Shown here: positions 16,313 to 26,352 of the stretch, one piece after another | Position numbering within the stretch: position 1 is the first letter of the stretch | Layout of the letters: each line of letters opens with the position of its first letter | Position numbers and translations under genes: made by a program | Notes under the pieces: model-generated | What the model saw: only the letters and a program-made list of their open reading frames with translations | Told to the model about the DNA's origin: nothing | The model's database searches: none | Source: Polynucleobacter alcilacus | GTDB taxonomy: Bacteria > Pseudomonadota > Gammaproteobacteria > Burkholderiales > Burkholderiaceae | NCBI RefSeq assembly: GCF_018881545.1 | Contig: NZ_JACVQD010000001.1 | Span: forward strand, 1,640,039 to 1,704,038 | Length of the DNA stretch: 64,000 nt | Reading direction: 5' to 3'

Positions 16313-16818
16313 GGCTCCCCAGTTTAGGACCTCCTACTAAAAAGGAGTCACTTTCAGCAGCGTGTTCGCTCTGGGGCTAGTAAGAATCTCGGCTAAATTG
16401 GGTCCTCTTTTCTGGAAGACTTCCCCTTTAAACTCCCAATCCCAGTGAAATGAATGCCCTGTGACAATTTTATGAAAGCTACTACCGGTAGAAATTCAAG
16501 CCACCTCAAATACTAGATGTATGGTTTTTGGAGGATATTTTTCCCGCCAAATCAAAAAAAAGTCACCAATAAGTCATTTTTTTACACTATGAAATTAGTG
16601 CCCCCTAACATCTGTAAGTAATTGATTTAATTGTATTAATTAAGAATATTACATAGCTTATATGGTAAGCCCCGTATTTCTAGACCTAAAAGTTATGGAA
16701 ATTGCATTGCTTATTCTTGACTTGATATAAGAACCTTCTTAGGATGACTCATGTTTTTTATATATTGCGTTGCAACATAAATCAGAGTATCGATTTTTGG
16801 GGTGGCGTGAAAAGATGA
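16313..16818. other. 506-bp intergenic region between divergent nuclease and transglycosylase genes
   Basis: I find no gene here. It is AT-rich, especially 16540-16700, and holds a CTCCT/AGGAG inverted repeat at 16331-16346. A plausible promoter for the rightward gene is listed separately. In a window with mostly short gaps this is the longest stretch without coding sequence and may hold distal regulatory sites or an unrecognised small RNA. Confidence 0.5.
16717..16745 (+). promoter_or_regulatory. Possible sigma-70 promoter for the lytic transglycosylase gene
   Basis: TTGACT at 16717-16722 and TAGGAT at 16740-16745 are separated by 17 bp. A start site near 16752 would leave a leader of about 65 bases before the ATG at 16819. 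Found by eye only. Confidence 0.35.
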
Positions 16819-17805
16819 ATGAGTAAATATTTAACAAATTATTTGAATGAGTTGCAGAGCGGGGAAGCAGCTATCCTGGCTGCTAAAGATCTGCTTGCAC
16901 GTGCTATGGTTCCGGTTTACCGCGTCATCCATGGCTTGCTTGCTGTATGCGTCTTCATGGTGGTGGGCTTCTGGCTTTCTGGTAATGGTACCAATGCGGG
17001 ACCTTTTGATCTTGCCCGTATCCTGGTTCCTGATGAGGCTCGCCATATGGTGTGGAGCAATGGTTTTAGCATGCTCGAGCAATATAGAGCTGCAAACGAA
17101 GATAGCAATACAGTTGCCAGTACTGAAATCACTTCCGTTATCTTCGGTAAATCAATCCCTGGCTCTCTTGCTAACAATGCCACAAAGCATCAGGCGGTTG
17201 CTTTGTTGATGCCATCGGTAGCCCAGTTGCAAGTAAAGTCGATCTCCCATTTGGCTGATCGCATCCCCACATCAAAGATTGATCCGCAGGCATTAGACGG
17301 TAATTTAATGGGCTCGATTCAGAATCAACGCGCTGTTGCTGATTTCTTTGAGAAGAAATACAACCTGGATCGCACCAAGATAGAGGAGTACGTTTCTAAA
17401 ACAATTTTGATTTCGAAAGAAGTCAATATTGATCCAGTACTGCTCCTAGCTGTGATTTCAGTTGAGTCCAACTTCAACCCAAACATAAAGAGTCACGCTG
17501 GAGCCGAAGGTCTGATGCAAGTGATGACTGCAGTACACAAAGATAAATACGAGCTATATGGTGGTATAGCCGAAGCGGTAAAGCCAGAGGTCAATATCCG
17601 TGTTGGTGCCTATATTTTGAAATACCTAATTGCCACCGGAGGTTCATTGCGTAATGGTTTGAAGTATTACGTTGGTGCTGCCAATGCAGAAGATGATGGT
17701 GGTTATGCCGATAAGGTGATAGCAGAGAGAAATCGTTTAATTGGCCTTTGCCAAAATCGATCCACCAACCGCCTAACCGTGAATGGTAAAGATTTACGCT
17801 CTTAA
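16819..17805 (+). CDS. Membrane-anchored lytic transglycosylase (SLT domain)
   Basis: A 328-residue protein with a single hydrophobic segment (about residues 34-56) preceded by positive charges, so the bulk is periplasmic and membrane-anchored. The C-terminal third is a soluble lytic transglycosylase domain: catalytic Glu216 in ISVESNFNPN, then GAEGLMQVM and YILKYLIATGGSLRNGLKYYVGA. Such enzymes cleave peptidoglycan between MurNAc and GlcNAc, during growth, recycling or insertion of envelope machines. The ATG at 16819 is out of frame with an ATG four bases earlier that stops after three codons. The gene stands alone between a long upstream gap and a terminator. Confidence 0.85.
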   Translation: MSKYLTNYLNELQSGEAAILAAKDLLARAMVPVYRVIHGLLAVCVFMVVGFWLSGNGTNAGPFDLARILVPDEARHMVWSNGFSMLEQYRAANEDSNTVASTEITSVIFGKSIPGSLANNATKHQAVALLMPSVAQLQVKSISHLADRIPTSKIDPQALDGNLMGSIQNQRAVADFFEKKYNLDRTKIEEYVSKTILISKEVNIDPVLLLAVISVESNFNPNIKSHAGAEGLMQVMTAVHKDKYELYGGIAEAVKPEVNIRVGAYILKYLIATGGSLRNGLKYYVGAANAEDDGGYADKVIAERNRLIGLCQNRSTNRLTVNGKDLRS

Positions 17806-17836
17806 TTAACCTATAGCTCTTAAAGAAGCTTAGTAA

Positions 17837-17862
17837 AAAGGCCACCCGCGGGTGGCCTTTCC
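17837..17862 (+). terminator. Rho-independent terminator after the transglycosylase gene
   Basis: AAAGGCCACCC and GGGTGGCCTTT form an almost loop-free perfect dyad (effective loop CGCG) ending in TTT. It lies 32 bp after the stop codon. The dyad is symmetric and may also stop the convergent FKBP transcript. Confidence 0.8.
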
Positions 17863-17897
17863 TATATGCCCCCATTAAGGGATAAAAGGGATAAGCA

Positions 17898-18245
17898 TTA
17901 ATTTACGCCATGCAATTCAACATCAAATACCAGAGTGGCATTCGGTGGAATGACACCACCTGCACCACGGGCACCATAGCCCATTTCAGATGGAATGATT
18001 AGGGTACGCTTCCCACCAATTTTCATGCCAGCAACACCTTCATCCCAGCCTTTAATCACGTTACCGGCACCCAAGGGGAAGCTGAAGAGTTGACCACGGT
18101 CTAATGAGCTATCAAACTTCTGGCCTTTATGGTCAGGGGCATTTTCATCATATAGCCAGCCTGTGTAATGGACGTCGACATGATTGCCGGCGGATGCTTC
18201 TTTTCCGTCACCTACAACGGTATCGATTTTTTTGAGTTCAGTCAT
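17898..18245 (-). CDS. FKBP-type peptidyl-prolyl cis-trans isomerase
   Basis: A 115-residue single-domain FKBP. Active-site residues of the family are visible in [33 protein letters not shown], and the C-terminal [13 protein letters not shown]. There is no signal peptide, so it acts in the cytosol, catalysing proline isomerisation during folding. The short length means no dimerisation or flap domain, unlike FkpA or SlyD. It stands alone. Confidence 0.9.
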   Translation of the reverse strand: MTELKKIDTVVGDGKEASAGNHVDVHYTGWLYDENAPDHKGQKFDSSLDRGQLFSFPLGAGNVIKGWDEGVAGMKIGGKRTLIIPSEMGYGARGAGGVIPPNATLVFDVELHGVN

Positions 18246-18332
18246 GATGGTTTCCTATTTCACGCAAATTGGATGGCTAGTATATTCTGAGCTCTATCAA
18301 TCCTAATGCTGAGCTGAATTTAACTGAATCGT

Positions 18333-19349
18333 ATGACAAATTATTGGCCTAATTCTGCCTATCACACCCTAGCAGTCAGTCCTGATCAACAACTGTTGGT
18401 GACGGACGACTTTTTACGTACGTATATGCATAGACCAGAGTTGAGTTTGGTTCCCGAATCCTGTCCTAATGAACGGGCCTTGCATCAGCGCTTAAGCGCA
18501 AACCCGCGTGCGGATATTGCGGAGGATGACATTACCTCCATGGCTGATAAGGATATTCAAGAAAACTATCGAATTTGGTTGCGTTACCGGAAGCGTATAT
18601 TAGCTGCTAGCTCTTTAGAGGGCTTCTATATGAGCTTATTTAAAGGGGAGGGTGTTGACGTCCCGCCTTTATTTGTGGCCCAGCTTGCGCAAATCTTTGT
18701 GCAACATATTTTGGGAGATGACGCAGACCCTCTGGATGTGCGTATGAGTGAACTATTTTTCAGAACTCAAAAAATTACTATTCTTGAGGATGCCATAGTG
18801 ATGGGCGCGGATGATGAAGTGGTTACGCGGAATGCTCAGGCAAGTGATACCGGAAACATTATGGATTTACTCAAGGGTAAATCGATGTCGATGAAATCTA
18901 CGGACTTAGATGTATTGCATGAAGAAAATGCCAATACCTATTGGGAGCGTAGTGAAGACTTTGATTTCGCAGTGCAGCTGAACTTTGGGCACGAACCGAT
19001 TAACCGATTTTGCCGTGTCCTAGAAAAATGGATTGAGCATTTCTTGGGTGCTAAGGTGCGCATTACTCCTATGCAGCAAATTAGTGATCCTAAGTGGTCC
19101 TGGCATGTGGGCTTAGATGCTTCAGCTACCGAAATACTGAATAAGCTTTACAACAAAGACTTGGTGGAGGCGGACGAGCTCGAGAAGGTCATTTGCCTAT
19201 TTCGCCTGGACTTCATTGATGAGGCTGCGGTCGCAAAGGCCCAAGCAGGTAAGCCAGTCTATCTGGCGATTGCGATGAATGAACAGCAGCAACTGAAATT
19301 AAAACCCCAGAACCTATTATTCAATTTGCCGCTAGCCAAGTCTTCTTAA
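18333..19349 (+). CDS. DUF6352 family protein of unknown function
   Basis: A 338-residue cytosolic protein that I place in DUF6352, a betaproteobacterial family, from the start YWPNSAYHTLAVSPDQQLLVTDDFLR, seen here in two parts, and the later PPLFVAQLAQIF. It is acidic, mostly helical, and has no membrane segment, signal peptide or catalytic motif that I can name. It is divergent from the FKBP gene (87 bp) and convergent with an MFS transporter (7 bp between stops). Nothing in the context suggests a role. Confidence 0.7.
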   Translation: MTNYWPNSAYHTLAVSPDQQLLVTDDFLRTYMHRPELSLVPESCPNERALHQRLSANPRADIAEDDITSMADKDIQENYRIWLRYRKRILAASSLEGFYMSLFKGEGVDVPPLFVAQLAQIFVQHILGDDADPLDVRMSELFFRTQKITILEDAIVMGADDEVVTRNAQASDTGNIMDLLKGKSMSMKSTDLDVLHEENANTYWERSEDFDFAVQLNFGHEPINRFCRVLEKWIEHFLGAKVRITPMQQISDPKWSWHVGLDASATEILNKLYNKDLVEADELEKVICLFRLDFIDEAAVAKAQAGKPVYLAIAMNEQQQLKLKPQNLLFNLPLAKSS

Positions 19350-19356
19350 GTATTTC

Positions 19357-20556
19357 TTAGGAAGACCATTTACGAAGTTTTTTGTTTTGGCTTGCAAGCC
19401 AAATCAGCGCTAGCGCCGTCACAATGACCGGAATGAGTGAGCCGATATTCAGAATGTTCCACCCTTGTGAAGTAATCAGAGCACCGGATCCGAAGGAAGT
19501 AAATGCCATCGTGCCAAAAACAAAGAAGTTAATGGAGGCCTGTGCCTTATCTCGCTCATTGGGTTTGTAAGCAGTCATGGCTAAAGAGGTAGAACCGGTA
19601 AATAAAAAGTTCCAACCAACCCCCAGCAAGAATAGGGCAATTAAGAATTGATGCAGATCCGTTCCGGTCAGTGCAATCACAATACAAATCAGGTTGAGGA
19701 TCACTCCAACACCCATTATTTTCAGAGTGCCAAAACGCTGAATGAGGGAGCCTGTGAAAAATCCCGGTGCAAACATGCCAATGACGTGCCACTCCAAGAC
19801 CAAGGCTGTATCTGAAAAAGGCAGCCCGCAGATCTGCATTGCTAAGGGGGTTGCAGCCATGAGCAAATTCATGACGCCATACCCGAGAGCAGCACCAATG
19901 ATGGCAACCATAAAGACGGGTTGCTCCAAGATGGCTTTTAGAGGGCGTCCATCTGCAAGGGAATGCTTTGTCTTATATTCTTCTGGAAAGTGAATGTACT
20001 GCATGACCAAGATACCGATCAGAGCAGCGATAGAGAGTGTGAGGTAAGCCCCCAGAAAGGCAGTATCAAATAGGTCTCGAGTCCAAGAGGCCAAGTTGGG
20101 CCCAATCACTGCCCCGAGAATGCCGCCTGCCAATACCCAGGAAACGGCTTTGTCGCGCTGACTTACTTCAGTCAGCTCAGCAGCAGCAAAGCGGTAGAGC
20201 TGTCCATTGGCGCTGTAGTAGCCGGCAATAAAGGTTCCCGCCACCAAAAGCCAAAAGTTTCTGCTGACAGCCGCATAGGCGCATAAGAGGGCTGAGAGCA
20301 TTGCTACCAATAAACCCAGCTGAAAAGAGATCTTGCGGCCAAAGTGATTTTGAGATTTAGCCACAATCGAGGTCGAGAATGCGCCACCCACAACATATCC
20401 CATGACGGGGAGGGTGGCCATCCATCCGACAGGGGCCAAGCTGAGCCCTACTAGTCCGTTGATGGCAATAAAGGTGACGTTATTCGTTAGGAATAGACCC
20501 TGGCAAATGATGAGCAGCACGAGGTTTTTATTGAGTAAAGGGTGCTTGCTAGTCAT
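19357..20556 (-). CDS. Major facilitator superfamily transporter
   Basis: A 399-residue protein with twelve hydrophobic segments and no large soluble part. The loop between helices two and three carries SQNHFGRKISFQLG, a form of the MFS motif A. The substrate cannot be told; the sequence resembles drug/metabolite efflux or sugar-type members. It is transcribed alone, divergent from icd with 236 bp between starts. Confidence 0.83.
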   Translation of the reverse strand: MTSKHPLLNKNLVLLIICQGLFLTNNVTFIAINGLVGLSLAPVGWMATLPVMGYVVGGAFSTSIVAKSQNHFGRKISFQLGLLVAMLSALLCAYAAVSRNFWLLVAGTFIAGYYSANGQLYRFAAAELTEVSQRDKAVSWVLAGGILGAVIGPNLASWTRDLFDTAFLGAYLTLSIAALIGILVMQYIHFPEEYKTKHSLADGRPLKAILEQPVFMVAIIGAALGYGVMNLLMAATPLAMQICGLPFSDTALVLEWHVIGMFAPGFFTGSLIQRFGTLKIMGVGVILNLICIVIALTGTDLHQFLIALFLLGVGWNFLFTGSTSLAMTAYKPNERDKAQASINFFVFGTMAFTSFGSGALITSQGWNILNIGSLIPVIVTALALIWLASQNKKLRKWSS

Positions 20557-20792
20557 GTCTCGCAGTTTACGAGTAATTAAGGGCTTTAGTTCTGTTAGTG
20601 GATTCCCTTAAATTGGGCGTTAGAGCTAGTTTGAGGGGTAAATCTAGCAGTTTTGCTAACCCCGATGATTTAAAATAGAAGACTCGCCCCATTAGCAAAA
20701 GGTGCGCTAAAAGCGACTCACCTGAATGCGGATGCGAGAGTGGCAGGATAAAAACCTGACACTGTAACTTGTTCAATATTGAGGAAATATTC

Positions 20793-23027
20793 ATGGCTTC
20801 AAAGAAATCAAAGATTATTTACACGCTGACAGACGAAGCGCCCTTATTGGCGACTTGTGCATTTCTGCCAATTATTCGTGTCTTTACAGCACCCGCTGGC
20901 GTGGAGATTGTGAAAAGCGACATTTCTGTTGCCGGTCGTATTTTGTCCGAGTTTTCTGATTGCCTTACGCCTGAACAACAAGTTCCTGATAACTTAGCTG
21001 AACTTGGCAAAATGACCTTGATGCCGGATACCAACATTATTAAGTTGCCGAACATCAGTGCTTCCGTTCCACAGTTGCTCTTAGCCATTAAAGAGTTACA
21101 AGCCAAAGGCTACAAAATCCCCAATTTTCCAGATGATCCGAAGAGTGATGAAGAAAAAGCCATTCGTGCTCGCTATTCCAAATGCTTAGGAAGTGCAGTA
21201 AACCCAGTATTGCGTGAAGGGAACTCAGATCGTCGTGCGCCGAATGCGGTGAAGCGTTATGCCCGTAAGAATCCGCACTCTATGGGCGAGTGGAGTCAAG
21301 CTTCCCGTACTCACGTATCTCATATGCATGGCGGTGACTTCTACGCCGGCGAGAAGTCAATGACGCTGACTAAGGACTGTGATGTGAAGATGGATTTGGT
21401 AACGAAGAGCGGCAAAACGATTGTGCTCAAACCCAAAGTCTCCTTATTGGCTGGCGAAATTATCGACAGCATGTATATGAGTAAAAAAGCACTTTGTGAA
21501 TTCTATGAACAAGAAATCGAAGATGCTTACAAGAGTGGCATGATGTTGTCCTTGCACGTGAAGGCCACCATGATGAAGATATCTCATCCCATCGTCTTCG
21601 GTCATGCCGTCAAGATTTTCTATAAAGATGCTTTTGCTAAACACGCAAAGTTATTTGAAGAGTTGGGCGTGAATGCCAATAATGGTATGAGCAGTCTCTA
21701 TGACAAGATTAAAACTTTGCCCGAGTCTAAGCGTGAAGAAATCATTCATGATTTGCATGCTTGCCACGAACATCGTCCTGCATTAGCGATGGTGGATTCT
21801 GCTAAGGGCATTACCAATCTGCACTCCCCAAGCGATGTGATTGTGGATGCATCTATGCCAGCGATGATTCGGGTAGGCGGTAAGATGTGGGGCGCTGATG
21901 GTCGTTTGCATGACACCAAGGCAGTGATTCCAGAAAGTACCTTTGCGCGTATCTACCAAGAAATGATTAATTTCTGTAAGACCCATGGTAACTTTGATCC
22001 AACCACGATGGGTACCGTTCCCAACGTCGGCTTAATGGCTCAACAAGCTGAAGAATACGGCTCGCATGACAAGACTTTTGAAATTTCAGAAGCTGGCGTA
22101 GCGCGTATAGTCGCTGATGACGGCACTGTATTGCTTGAACAAAATGTGGAAGAGGGTGATATCTGGCGTATGTGCCAGGTGAAAGACGCACCGATTCGTG
22201 ACTGGGTTAAGTTAGCTGTTAATCGTGCCCGTCTCTCGAATACTCCAGCAGTATTTTGGTTGGATGAGTATCGTCCACACGAAGCCGAATTAATTAAGAA
22301 GGTGAATACTTATCTCAAAGACTACGATCTCAAGGATGTTGATATTCAGATCATGTCGCAGACTCGCGCCATGCGTTACACCTTAGAGCGTGTGATTCGT
22401 GGCAAAGATACTATTTCGGTAACCGGAAATATCTTGCGTGATTACCTCACTGACTTGTTCCCTATTATGGAATTAGGTACTAGTGCAAAGATGTTATCGA
22501 TTGTGCCTTTAATGGCTGGGGGCGGTCTCTTTGAAACGGGTGCTGGTGGTTCTGCTCCAAAGCACGTTCAACAGTTGGTAGAAGAAAACCATTTGCGTTG
22601 GGACTCGCTAGGTGAGTTCTTGGCTTTAGCAGTATCTTTAGAGGATATTAGCGATAAGACGGGTAATCCTAAAGTGAAAATCTTGGCTCGCACCTTGGAT
22701 GAGGCAACTGGTAAATTGTTAGAGAATAATAAGTCTCCTTCTCCACGTACCGGCGAGTTAGATAATCGCGGTAGTCAGTTCTATTTAGCGCTGTATTGGG
22801 CCGAAGCTTTGGCAAATCAAACTGACGATAAAGAGTTGCAAGCTTTCTTTGCGCCTTTATTTAAATCCTTGTCTGAGAATGAGCAGAAAATCATCGCTGA
22901 ATTCAAAGCAGTTCAAGGCAAGCCTGTAGATATCGGGGGTTACTTTGTAGCTGACCCAGAGAAGTGCAAGCTAGTTATGCGTCCTAGCCCAACTTTCAAT
23001 GCTGCTTTGAAAGCAGCTAGAGTTTAA
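20793..23027 (+). CDS. icd: NADP-dependent isocitrate dehydrogenase, monomeric type
   Basis: A 744-residue enzyme of the large monomeric isocitrate dehydrogenase family, unrelated in sequence length to the usual 45-kDa dimer. It converts isocitrate to 2-oxoglutarate and CO2 with NADP in the TCA cycle. The ATG at 20793 is preferred over one 24 bases upstream because GAGG lies eight bases before it and the protein then starts [17 protein letters not shown], as in the family. Conserved stretches include [20 protein letters not shown] (substrate binding), [11 protein letters not shown] and [18 protein letters not shown] strong terminator follows. The monomeric form is common in Polynucleobacter and some other proteobacteria. 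Confidence 0.95.
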   Translation: MASKKSKIIYTLTDEAPLLATCAFLPIIRVFTAPAGVEIVKSDISVAGRILSEFSDCLTPEQQVPDNLAELGKMTLMPDTNIIKLPNISASVPQLLLAIKELQAKGYKIPNFPDDPKSDEEKAIRARYSKCLGSAVNPVLREGNSDRRAPNAVKRYARKNPHSMGEWSQASRTHVSHMHGGDFYAGEKSMTLTKDCDVKMDLVTKSGKTIVLKPKVSLLAGEIIDSMYMSKKALCEFYEQEIEDAYKSGMMLSLHVKATMMKISHPIVFGHAVKIFYKDAFAKHAKLFEELGVNANNGMSSLYDKIKTLPESKREEIIHDLHACHEHRPALAMVDSAKGITNLHSPSDVIVDASMPAMIRVGGKMWGADGRLHDTKAVIPESTFARIYQEMINFCKTHGNFDPTTMGTVPNVGLMAQQAEEYGSHDKTFEISEAGVARIVADDGTVLLEQNVEEGDIWRMCQVKDAPIRDWVKLAVNRARLSNTPAVFWLDEYRPHEAELIKKVNTYLKDYDLKDVDIQIMSQTRAMRYTLERVIRGKDTISVTGNILRDYLTDLFPIMELGTSAKMLSIVPLMAGGGLFETGAGGSAPKHVQQLVEENHLRWDSLGEFLALAVSLEDISDKTGNPKVKILARTLDEATGKLLENNKSPSPRTGELDNRGSQFYLALYWAEALANQTDDKELQAFFAPLFKSLSENEQKIIAEFKAVQGKPVDIGGYFVADPEKCKLVMRPSPTFNAALKAARV

Positions 23028-23050
23028 ATAGCCCAACGAGCATATGACTA

Positions 23051-23084
23051 ATCAGGCAAACCCTCGGGTTTGCCTGATTTTTTT
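23051..23084 (+). terminator. Rho-independent terminator of icd
   Basis: A perfect 13-bp stem ATCAGGCAAACCC / GGGTTTGCCTGAT with a two-base centre, followed by seven T. It begins 23 bp after the icd stop. Confidence 0.92.
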
Positions 23085-23147
23085 GTCCCAAGCAATAAAA
23101 TACTATCGGTAGCAAAATGGGCAGACTACTTTTATTAAGGGGGCTGT

Positions 23148-24110
23148 ATGCGTTTTATCGATAAGACGATTCTGGCGGGAGATATCACCCCTAAAGCGAT
23201 TTTTGAAAACCGGCGTAATTTAATTAAAGCTGCGGCAGCGGGTAGCTTTGGTATGGCCCTAGCCCCATGGTTTTCAAGAGAAGCCTTAGCAGCGACACCT
23301 GAAAAAATCAACGCAGTACACAATTCTGCTTATGCTTCTAAAGAAGAGCTAACGCCTTATAAGTACGTCACTAGCTATAACAACTTTTATGAATTTGGCA
23401 CTGACAAAGCGGATCCTGCGGCCCATGCTGATAGCTTGCAAACGCGTCCGTGGACTATCTCTATTGAGGGCTTGATTAAAAAGCCCCTCACTTTGGATAT
23501 TGATACTTTAGTAAAGCTTGCCCCGATGGAAGAGCGTATTTACCGTATGCGTTGCGTTGAGGGTTGGTCTATGGTAATTCCCTGGGATGGGTATTCCTTA
23601 TCTAAATTGATCAATAAAGTGGAGCCGCTTGGTTCAGCAAAGTATGTGGAATTTATCTCACTGGCTGACCCTAAGCAAATGCCAGGCATTAAAAGCAACA
23701 TCATTCAATGGCCTTATCGCGAAGGTCTACGTATGGATGAGGCTATGAATCCATTGACCCTGTTGACCTTTGGCTTATATGGCGAGGTTTTACCAAAACA
23801 AAATGGTGCGCCGGTACGGATCGTAGTGCCTTGGAAGTATGGTTTCAAAAGTGCCAAGTCGCTTGTAAAAATTCGGTTTACTGAAGAAATGCCAAAGACC
23901 AGTTGGAGTCAGTTTGATGCCAGGGAATATGGTTTTTATTCCAACGTCAATCCACAAGTCGATCATCCGCGTTGGAGTCAAGCAAGCGAACGTCGTATTG
24001 GTGATACCAAAGGAATGTTTGCCCCTAAGATCAAGACTCAGATGTTTAATGGTTATGGTGATCAGGTTGCTAGCATGTATGCCGGTATGGATTTGAAGAA
24101 ATATTATTAA
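23148..24110 (+). CDS. msrP: Protein-methionine-sulfoxide reductase catalytic subunit MsrP (YedY)
   Basis: A 320-residue periplasmic molybdoenzyme that repairs oxidised methionines in envelope proteins. A Tat export signal is visible ([13 protein letters not shown], residues 24-36, then a hydrophobic stretch to ALAA). Cys136 in [13 protein letters not shown] is the molybdenum ligand; [16 protein letters not shown] and the C-terminal YGFYSNVNP also fit. Its usual membrane partner MsrQ is not next to it but is found at 33239, about 9 kb away. The lipocalin gene starts immediately after its stop, so these two are probably co-transcribed. Confidence 0.92.
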   Translation: MRFIDKTILAGDITPKAIFENRRNLIKAAAAGSFGMALAPWFSREALAATPEKINAVHNSAYASKEELTPYKYVTSYNNFYEFGTDKADPAAHADSLQTRPWTISIEGLIKKPLTLDIDTLVKLAPMEERIYRMRCVEGWSMVIPWDGYSLSKLINKVEPLGSAKYVEFISLADPKQMPGIKSNIIQWPYREGLRMDEAMNPLTLLTFGLYGEVLPKQNGAPVRIVVPWKYGFKSAKSLVKIRFTEEMPKTSWSQFDAREYGFYSNVNPQVDHPRWSQASERRIGDTKGMFAPKIKTQMFNGYGDQVASMYAGMDLKKYY

Positions 24111-24677
24111 ATGGCCAAACTGCATTCAGTTGTATTCGCGATTGGCACTCTCTTTATCGGCTTGCCTGCCAATAGTCAAACTAGTGATGCGCCAGTGAGA
24201 ACTATTCCATCATTAGATGTGCCGCGTTACTTAGGCACTTGGTATGAGATCGCTAAATTTCCCAATTGGTTTCAAAGGAAGTGTGCTGCTAATACGAAGG
24301 CAATGTATTCACTGAGAGCAGAAGGCACGCTTAAAGTGATGAACAGCTGCAAAATGGTTGATGGTGATATCTCTGAAGCTGAGGGAACCGCGCGGCAGAT
24401 AGGTGCTAAGGATTCGCCGCAGCTAGAAGTACGATTTGCTCCTGTATGGCTTTCTTTCTTACCAATGGTATGGGGGGATTACTGGGTAATCGATTTAGAT
24501 GCTCAATATCAAGTAGCTGCAGTGAGTGATCCACGACGGGAATACTTGTGGATTCTCTCTAGAACACCACAGTTGGACAAGAGGGCATATGACGAGCTCT
24601 TACAGCGTCTACAGGCTCAGCAATTTGATATCCGTAAGCTTGAGATCACTCCTCAACAAACCACGATCAAAAATTAA
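24111..24677 (+). CDS. Lipocalin family protein (Blc-like)
   Basis: A 188-residue protein with an N-terminal signal peptide (cleavage near ANS-QT) and the lipocalin motif YLGTWYEIAKFPNWFQRKC around residues 40-58; the second motif appears in AAVSDPRREYLWILSRTP. Bacterial lipocalins bind lipids or hydrophobic molecules in the envelope and are tied to membrane stress. There is no lipobox cysteine at the start, so unlike Blc it is probably soluble in the periplasm. Its ATG follows the msrP stop directly; its end overlaps the convergent flavoprotein gene by 4 bp. Confidence 0.87.
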   Translation: MAKLHSVVFAIGTLFIGLPANSQTSDAPVRTIPSLDVPRYLGTWYEIAKFPNWFQRKCAANTKAMYSLRAEGTLKVMNSCKMVDGDISEAEGTARQIGAKDSPQLEVRFAPVWLSFLPMVWGDYWVIDLDAQYQVAAVSDPRREYLWILSRTPQLDKRAYDELLQRLQAQQFDIRKLEITPQQTTIKN

Positions 24678-26263
24678 GTTCTTCTACCTGGTTCTGGTAG
24701 CGGAACCATGACCGCTTGACCGGGTGCACTACAGCCCTGATCACAGCATCGACCTGGTTGCTTATTCTTGGTTATGGCGCGCTCTTGATTGCTAGTGAGA
24801 ACACCGCGGTCTAACAATCTCTCCACAAGCTCCACCTTGTTGCCAATAGGATACTGGCGATAGATTTCTTTTCTCATGGCTGCTGGCGACCCGCCACCAT
24901 GCAGGCTAATGACTGAGTACCAGCCGCCTTGATAGGAAGCGGTCAAATCTTCAATAAAGCGAGCTACTTCGATACGCTTATCGTAAGGTACAGCTGGGTT
25001 TGCACGTAGCACTTCGGCTAAGGTAGCTGCAGTTGCTGGATTATGGTCTTCATCTGGCCCAGGTAGAGCCACAATCAAGCCGCCCGATACCTCATGAGCA
25101 AGACGATGCATGTCATAAATTTGGGTTGCCAGTAATAATTTCCCGATATTAGAAAAAACAGGTTCAGGCATAAAAGATTTGCTGTAAGGGTCCTGCGTGC
25201 CATACACACTTGCAGCAACACCACAAGCATAAAACCCTTCAGTGATCTTAATCAGGTCAACCATGGGGTCACGCAAATTCGATTTGGTTTCTGGATCAAA
25301 TCCGTTGGCCTCACACATTAGAGCCCCAGCTCCAATTAAGAGGTCGCCAAAGCCGGCTCTCGCTGCAATACAACTGTGACGGTGATGGGTTGCGTAACTA
25401 TAGGTTAAAACGCTAGAGTGTTCCCATTCACCTGCGTAGAAAACCCGATCCCAAGGTACAAATACCTTATCAAAAATCACTACGCCGGTAGATTGGCCGT
25501 ACTTACTAGAAAAGAGGGGCTTGCCATGCTCAACCTTATCTCCCGGGCGCCCAGCGGGACGTGCAACGATAGTAATACCTTTAGCATCTACCGGCACGGC
25601 ACAACAAATTGCAAACGCCGCATCTTCTTTGCCCATATTACGACCAGGCATCACTAAGAACTCATGCATATACGGTGCACCAGTGACAATGGCTTTTGTT
25701 CCAGAAATCACGACCCCTTTTGCATCCTGAGAAACAATATGTACATAGGTATCGGGGTTTGCTTGTTCATGCGGTCTAAGTGATCGATCACCCTTGGCAT
25801 CAGTCATTGCGATGCCTAATGCCAGATCATTTTTTTGTACATGGGCGAGATACTCTTGAAACTTAGCACGATGATCATTACTGCCACGCGCATCATCAAT
25901 ACGAGCAGATACCTGCCCAATGGCATTTAAGGCATCGTGTGCCAGATACCGTTGAGCACAGCCTGTTTCTTGGCATAGAACTCGAACAGCCTCTAATTTA
26001 TTCAAGAGATCGCCAGAGGATTCGTTGATGTGCAACATCCTAGGCACTGTTTTGCCATTGGAGCTTGCAAGCATTAAAGGAGCTAAAGCGGGGTTATGCA
26101 CCATGTCATAAGTGACCCCCAAAGCTTGTACCCCAGGCTTTAACATCGGCTCATCAGCTACTGATTCGACCAGGCGCCCATCAACATAGACAACTGGCTT
26201 TAAGGAGCGTAAAGAGTCTTGATAGTCTTTGCTCGTCATAAATGGAGAGGTGCTTTGACTCAT
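24674..26263 (-). CDS. HpaB/AbfD-like 4-hydroxyphenylacetate 3-hydroxylase family flavoprotein
   Basis: A 529-residue cytosolic protein of the family that includes 4-hydroxyphenylacetate 3-monooxygenase (HpaB) and 4-hydroxybutyryl-CoA dehydratase (AbfD). Overall length and segments such as ISGTKAIVTGAPYMHEF, KVFVPWDRVFYAGEW and GFGDLLIGAGALMCEANG fit the AbfD-like branch. Of AbfD's four cluster ligands as I recall them, Cys102 and His294 are kept while the other two positions appear to be Tyr106 and Ala301, so a 4Fe-4S dehydratase is unlikely. The tail is Cys-rich (RCCDQGC). It is divergent from tetR across a perfect palindrome and is probably repressed by that regulator. Substrate unknown; a phenolic or acyl-CoA compound is a guess. 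Confidence 0.75.
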   Translation of the reverse strand: MSQSTSPFMTSKDYQDSLRSLKPVVYVDGRLVESVADEPMLKPGVQALGVTYDMVHNPALAPLMLASSNGKTVPRMLHINESSGDLLNKLEAVRVLCQETGCAQRYLAHDALNAIGQVSARIDDARGSNDHRAKFQEYLAHVQKNDLALGIAMTDAKGDRSLRPHEQANPDTYVHIVSQDAKGVVISGTKAIVTGAPYMHEFLVMPGRNMGKEDAAFAICCAVPVDAKGITIVARPAGRPGDKVEHGKPLFSSKYGQSTGVVIFDKVFVPWDRVFYAGEWEHSSVLTYSYATHHRHSCIAARAGFGDLLIGAGALMCEANGFDPETKSNLRDPMVDLIKITEGFYACGVAASVYGTQDPYSKSFMPEPVFSNIGKLLLATQIYDMHRLAHEVSGGLIVALPGPDEDHNPATAATLAEVLRANPAVPYDKRIEVARFIEDLTASYQGGWYSVISLHGGGSPAAMRKEIYRQYPIGNKVELVERLLDRGVLTSNQERAITKNKQPGRCCDQGCSAPGQAVMVPLPEPGRRT

Positions 26264-26301
26264 ATCAGGCCTTCATATTTTGGTAGATTGGTATTTCATC
26301 A

Positions 26302-26331
26302 AATAATACATCAAAATTGAACAGTGTTCAA
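26302..26331 (-). promoter_or_regulatory. Possible promoter of the HpaB/AbfD-like gene
   Basis: Read on the minus strand, TTGAAC (26326-26331) and TATTAT (26302-26307) are 18 bp apart. The -35 element overlaps the 19-bp palindrome, so repressor binding would block it. Confidence 0.4.
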
Positions 26332-26333
26332 TT
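26315..26333. promoter_or_regulatory. Perfect 19-bp palindrome, likely TetR-family operator
   Basis: AATTGAACA-G-TGTTCAATT is a perfect 9-1-9 inverted repeat. It lies in the 95-bp gap between the divergent HpaB/AbfD-like gene and the tetR gene, where TetR-family repressors usually bind. It overlaps candidate promoter elements in both directions, so it probably mediates both autoregulation and control of the flavoprotein. Confidence 0.75.
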
Positions 26334-26346
26334 AATAAGAGATATG

Positions 26347-26352
26347 TATAAT
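26347..26352 (+). promoter_or_regulatory. Consensus -10 box just upstream of tetR; possible leaderless transcript
   Basis: TATAAT ends six bases before the tetR ATG at 26359. A start site at the usual distance would fall on or next to the ATG, giving a leaderless or nearly leaderless mRNA. No good -35 element is seen, but the palindrome occupies that position. Confidence 0.45.

Noticed and set aside
16815..16826. ATG-AAT-GAG-TAA just before the transglycosylase start
   Set aside because: Three codons only; could at most affect initiation, no evidence for that.
20557..20792. Possible riboswitch or small RNA in the gap between the MFS gene and icd
   Set aside because: Several short dyads are present, but nothing matches a class I know and the gap is short enough for two divergent promoters.
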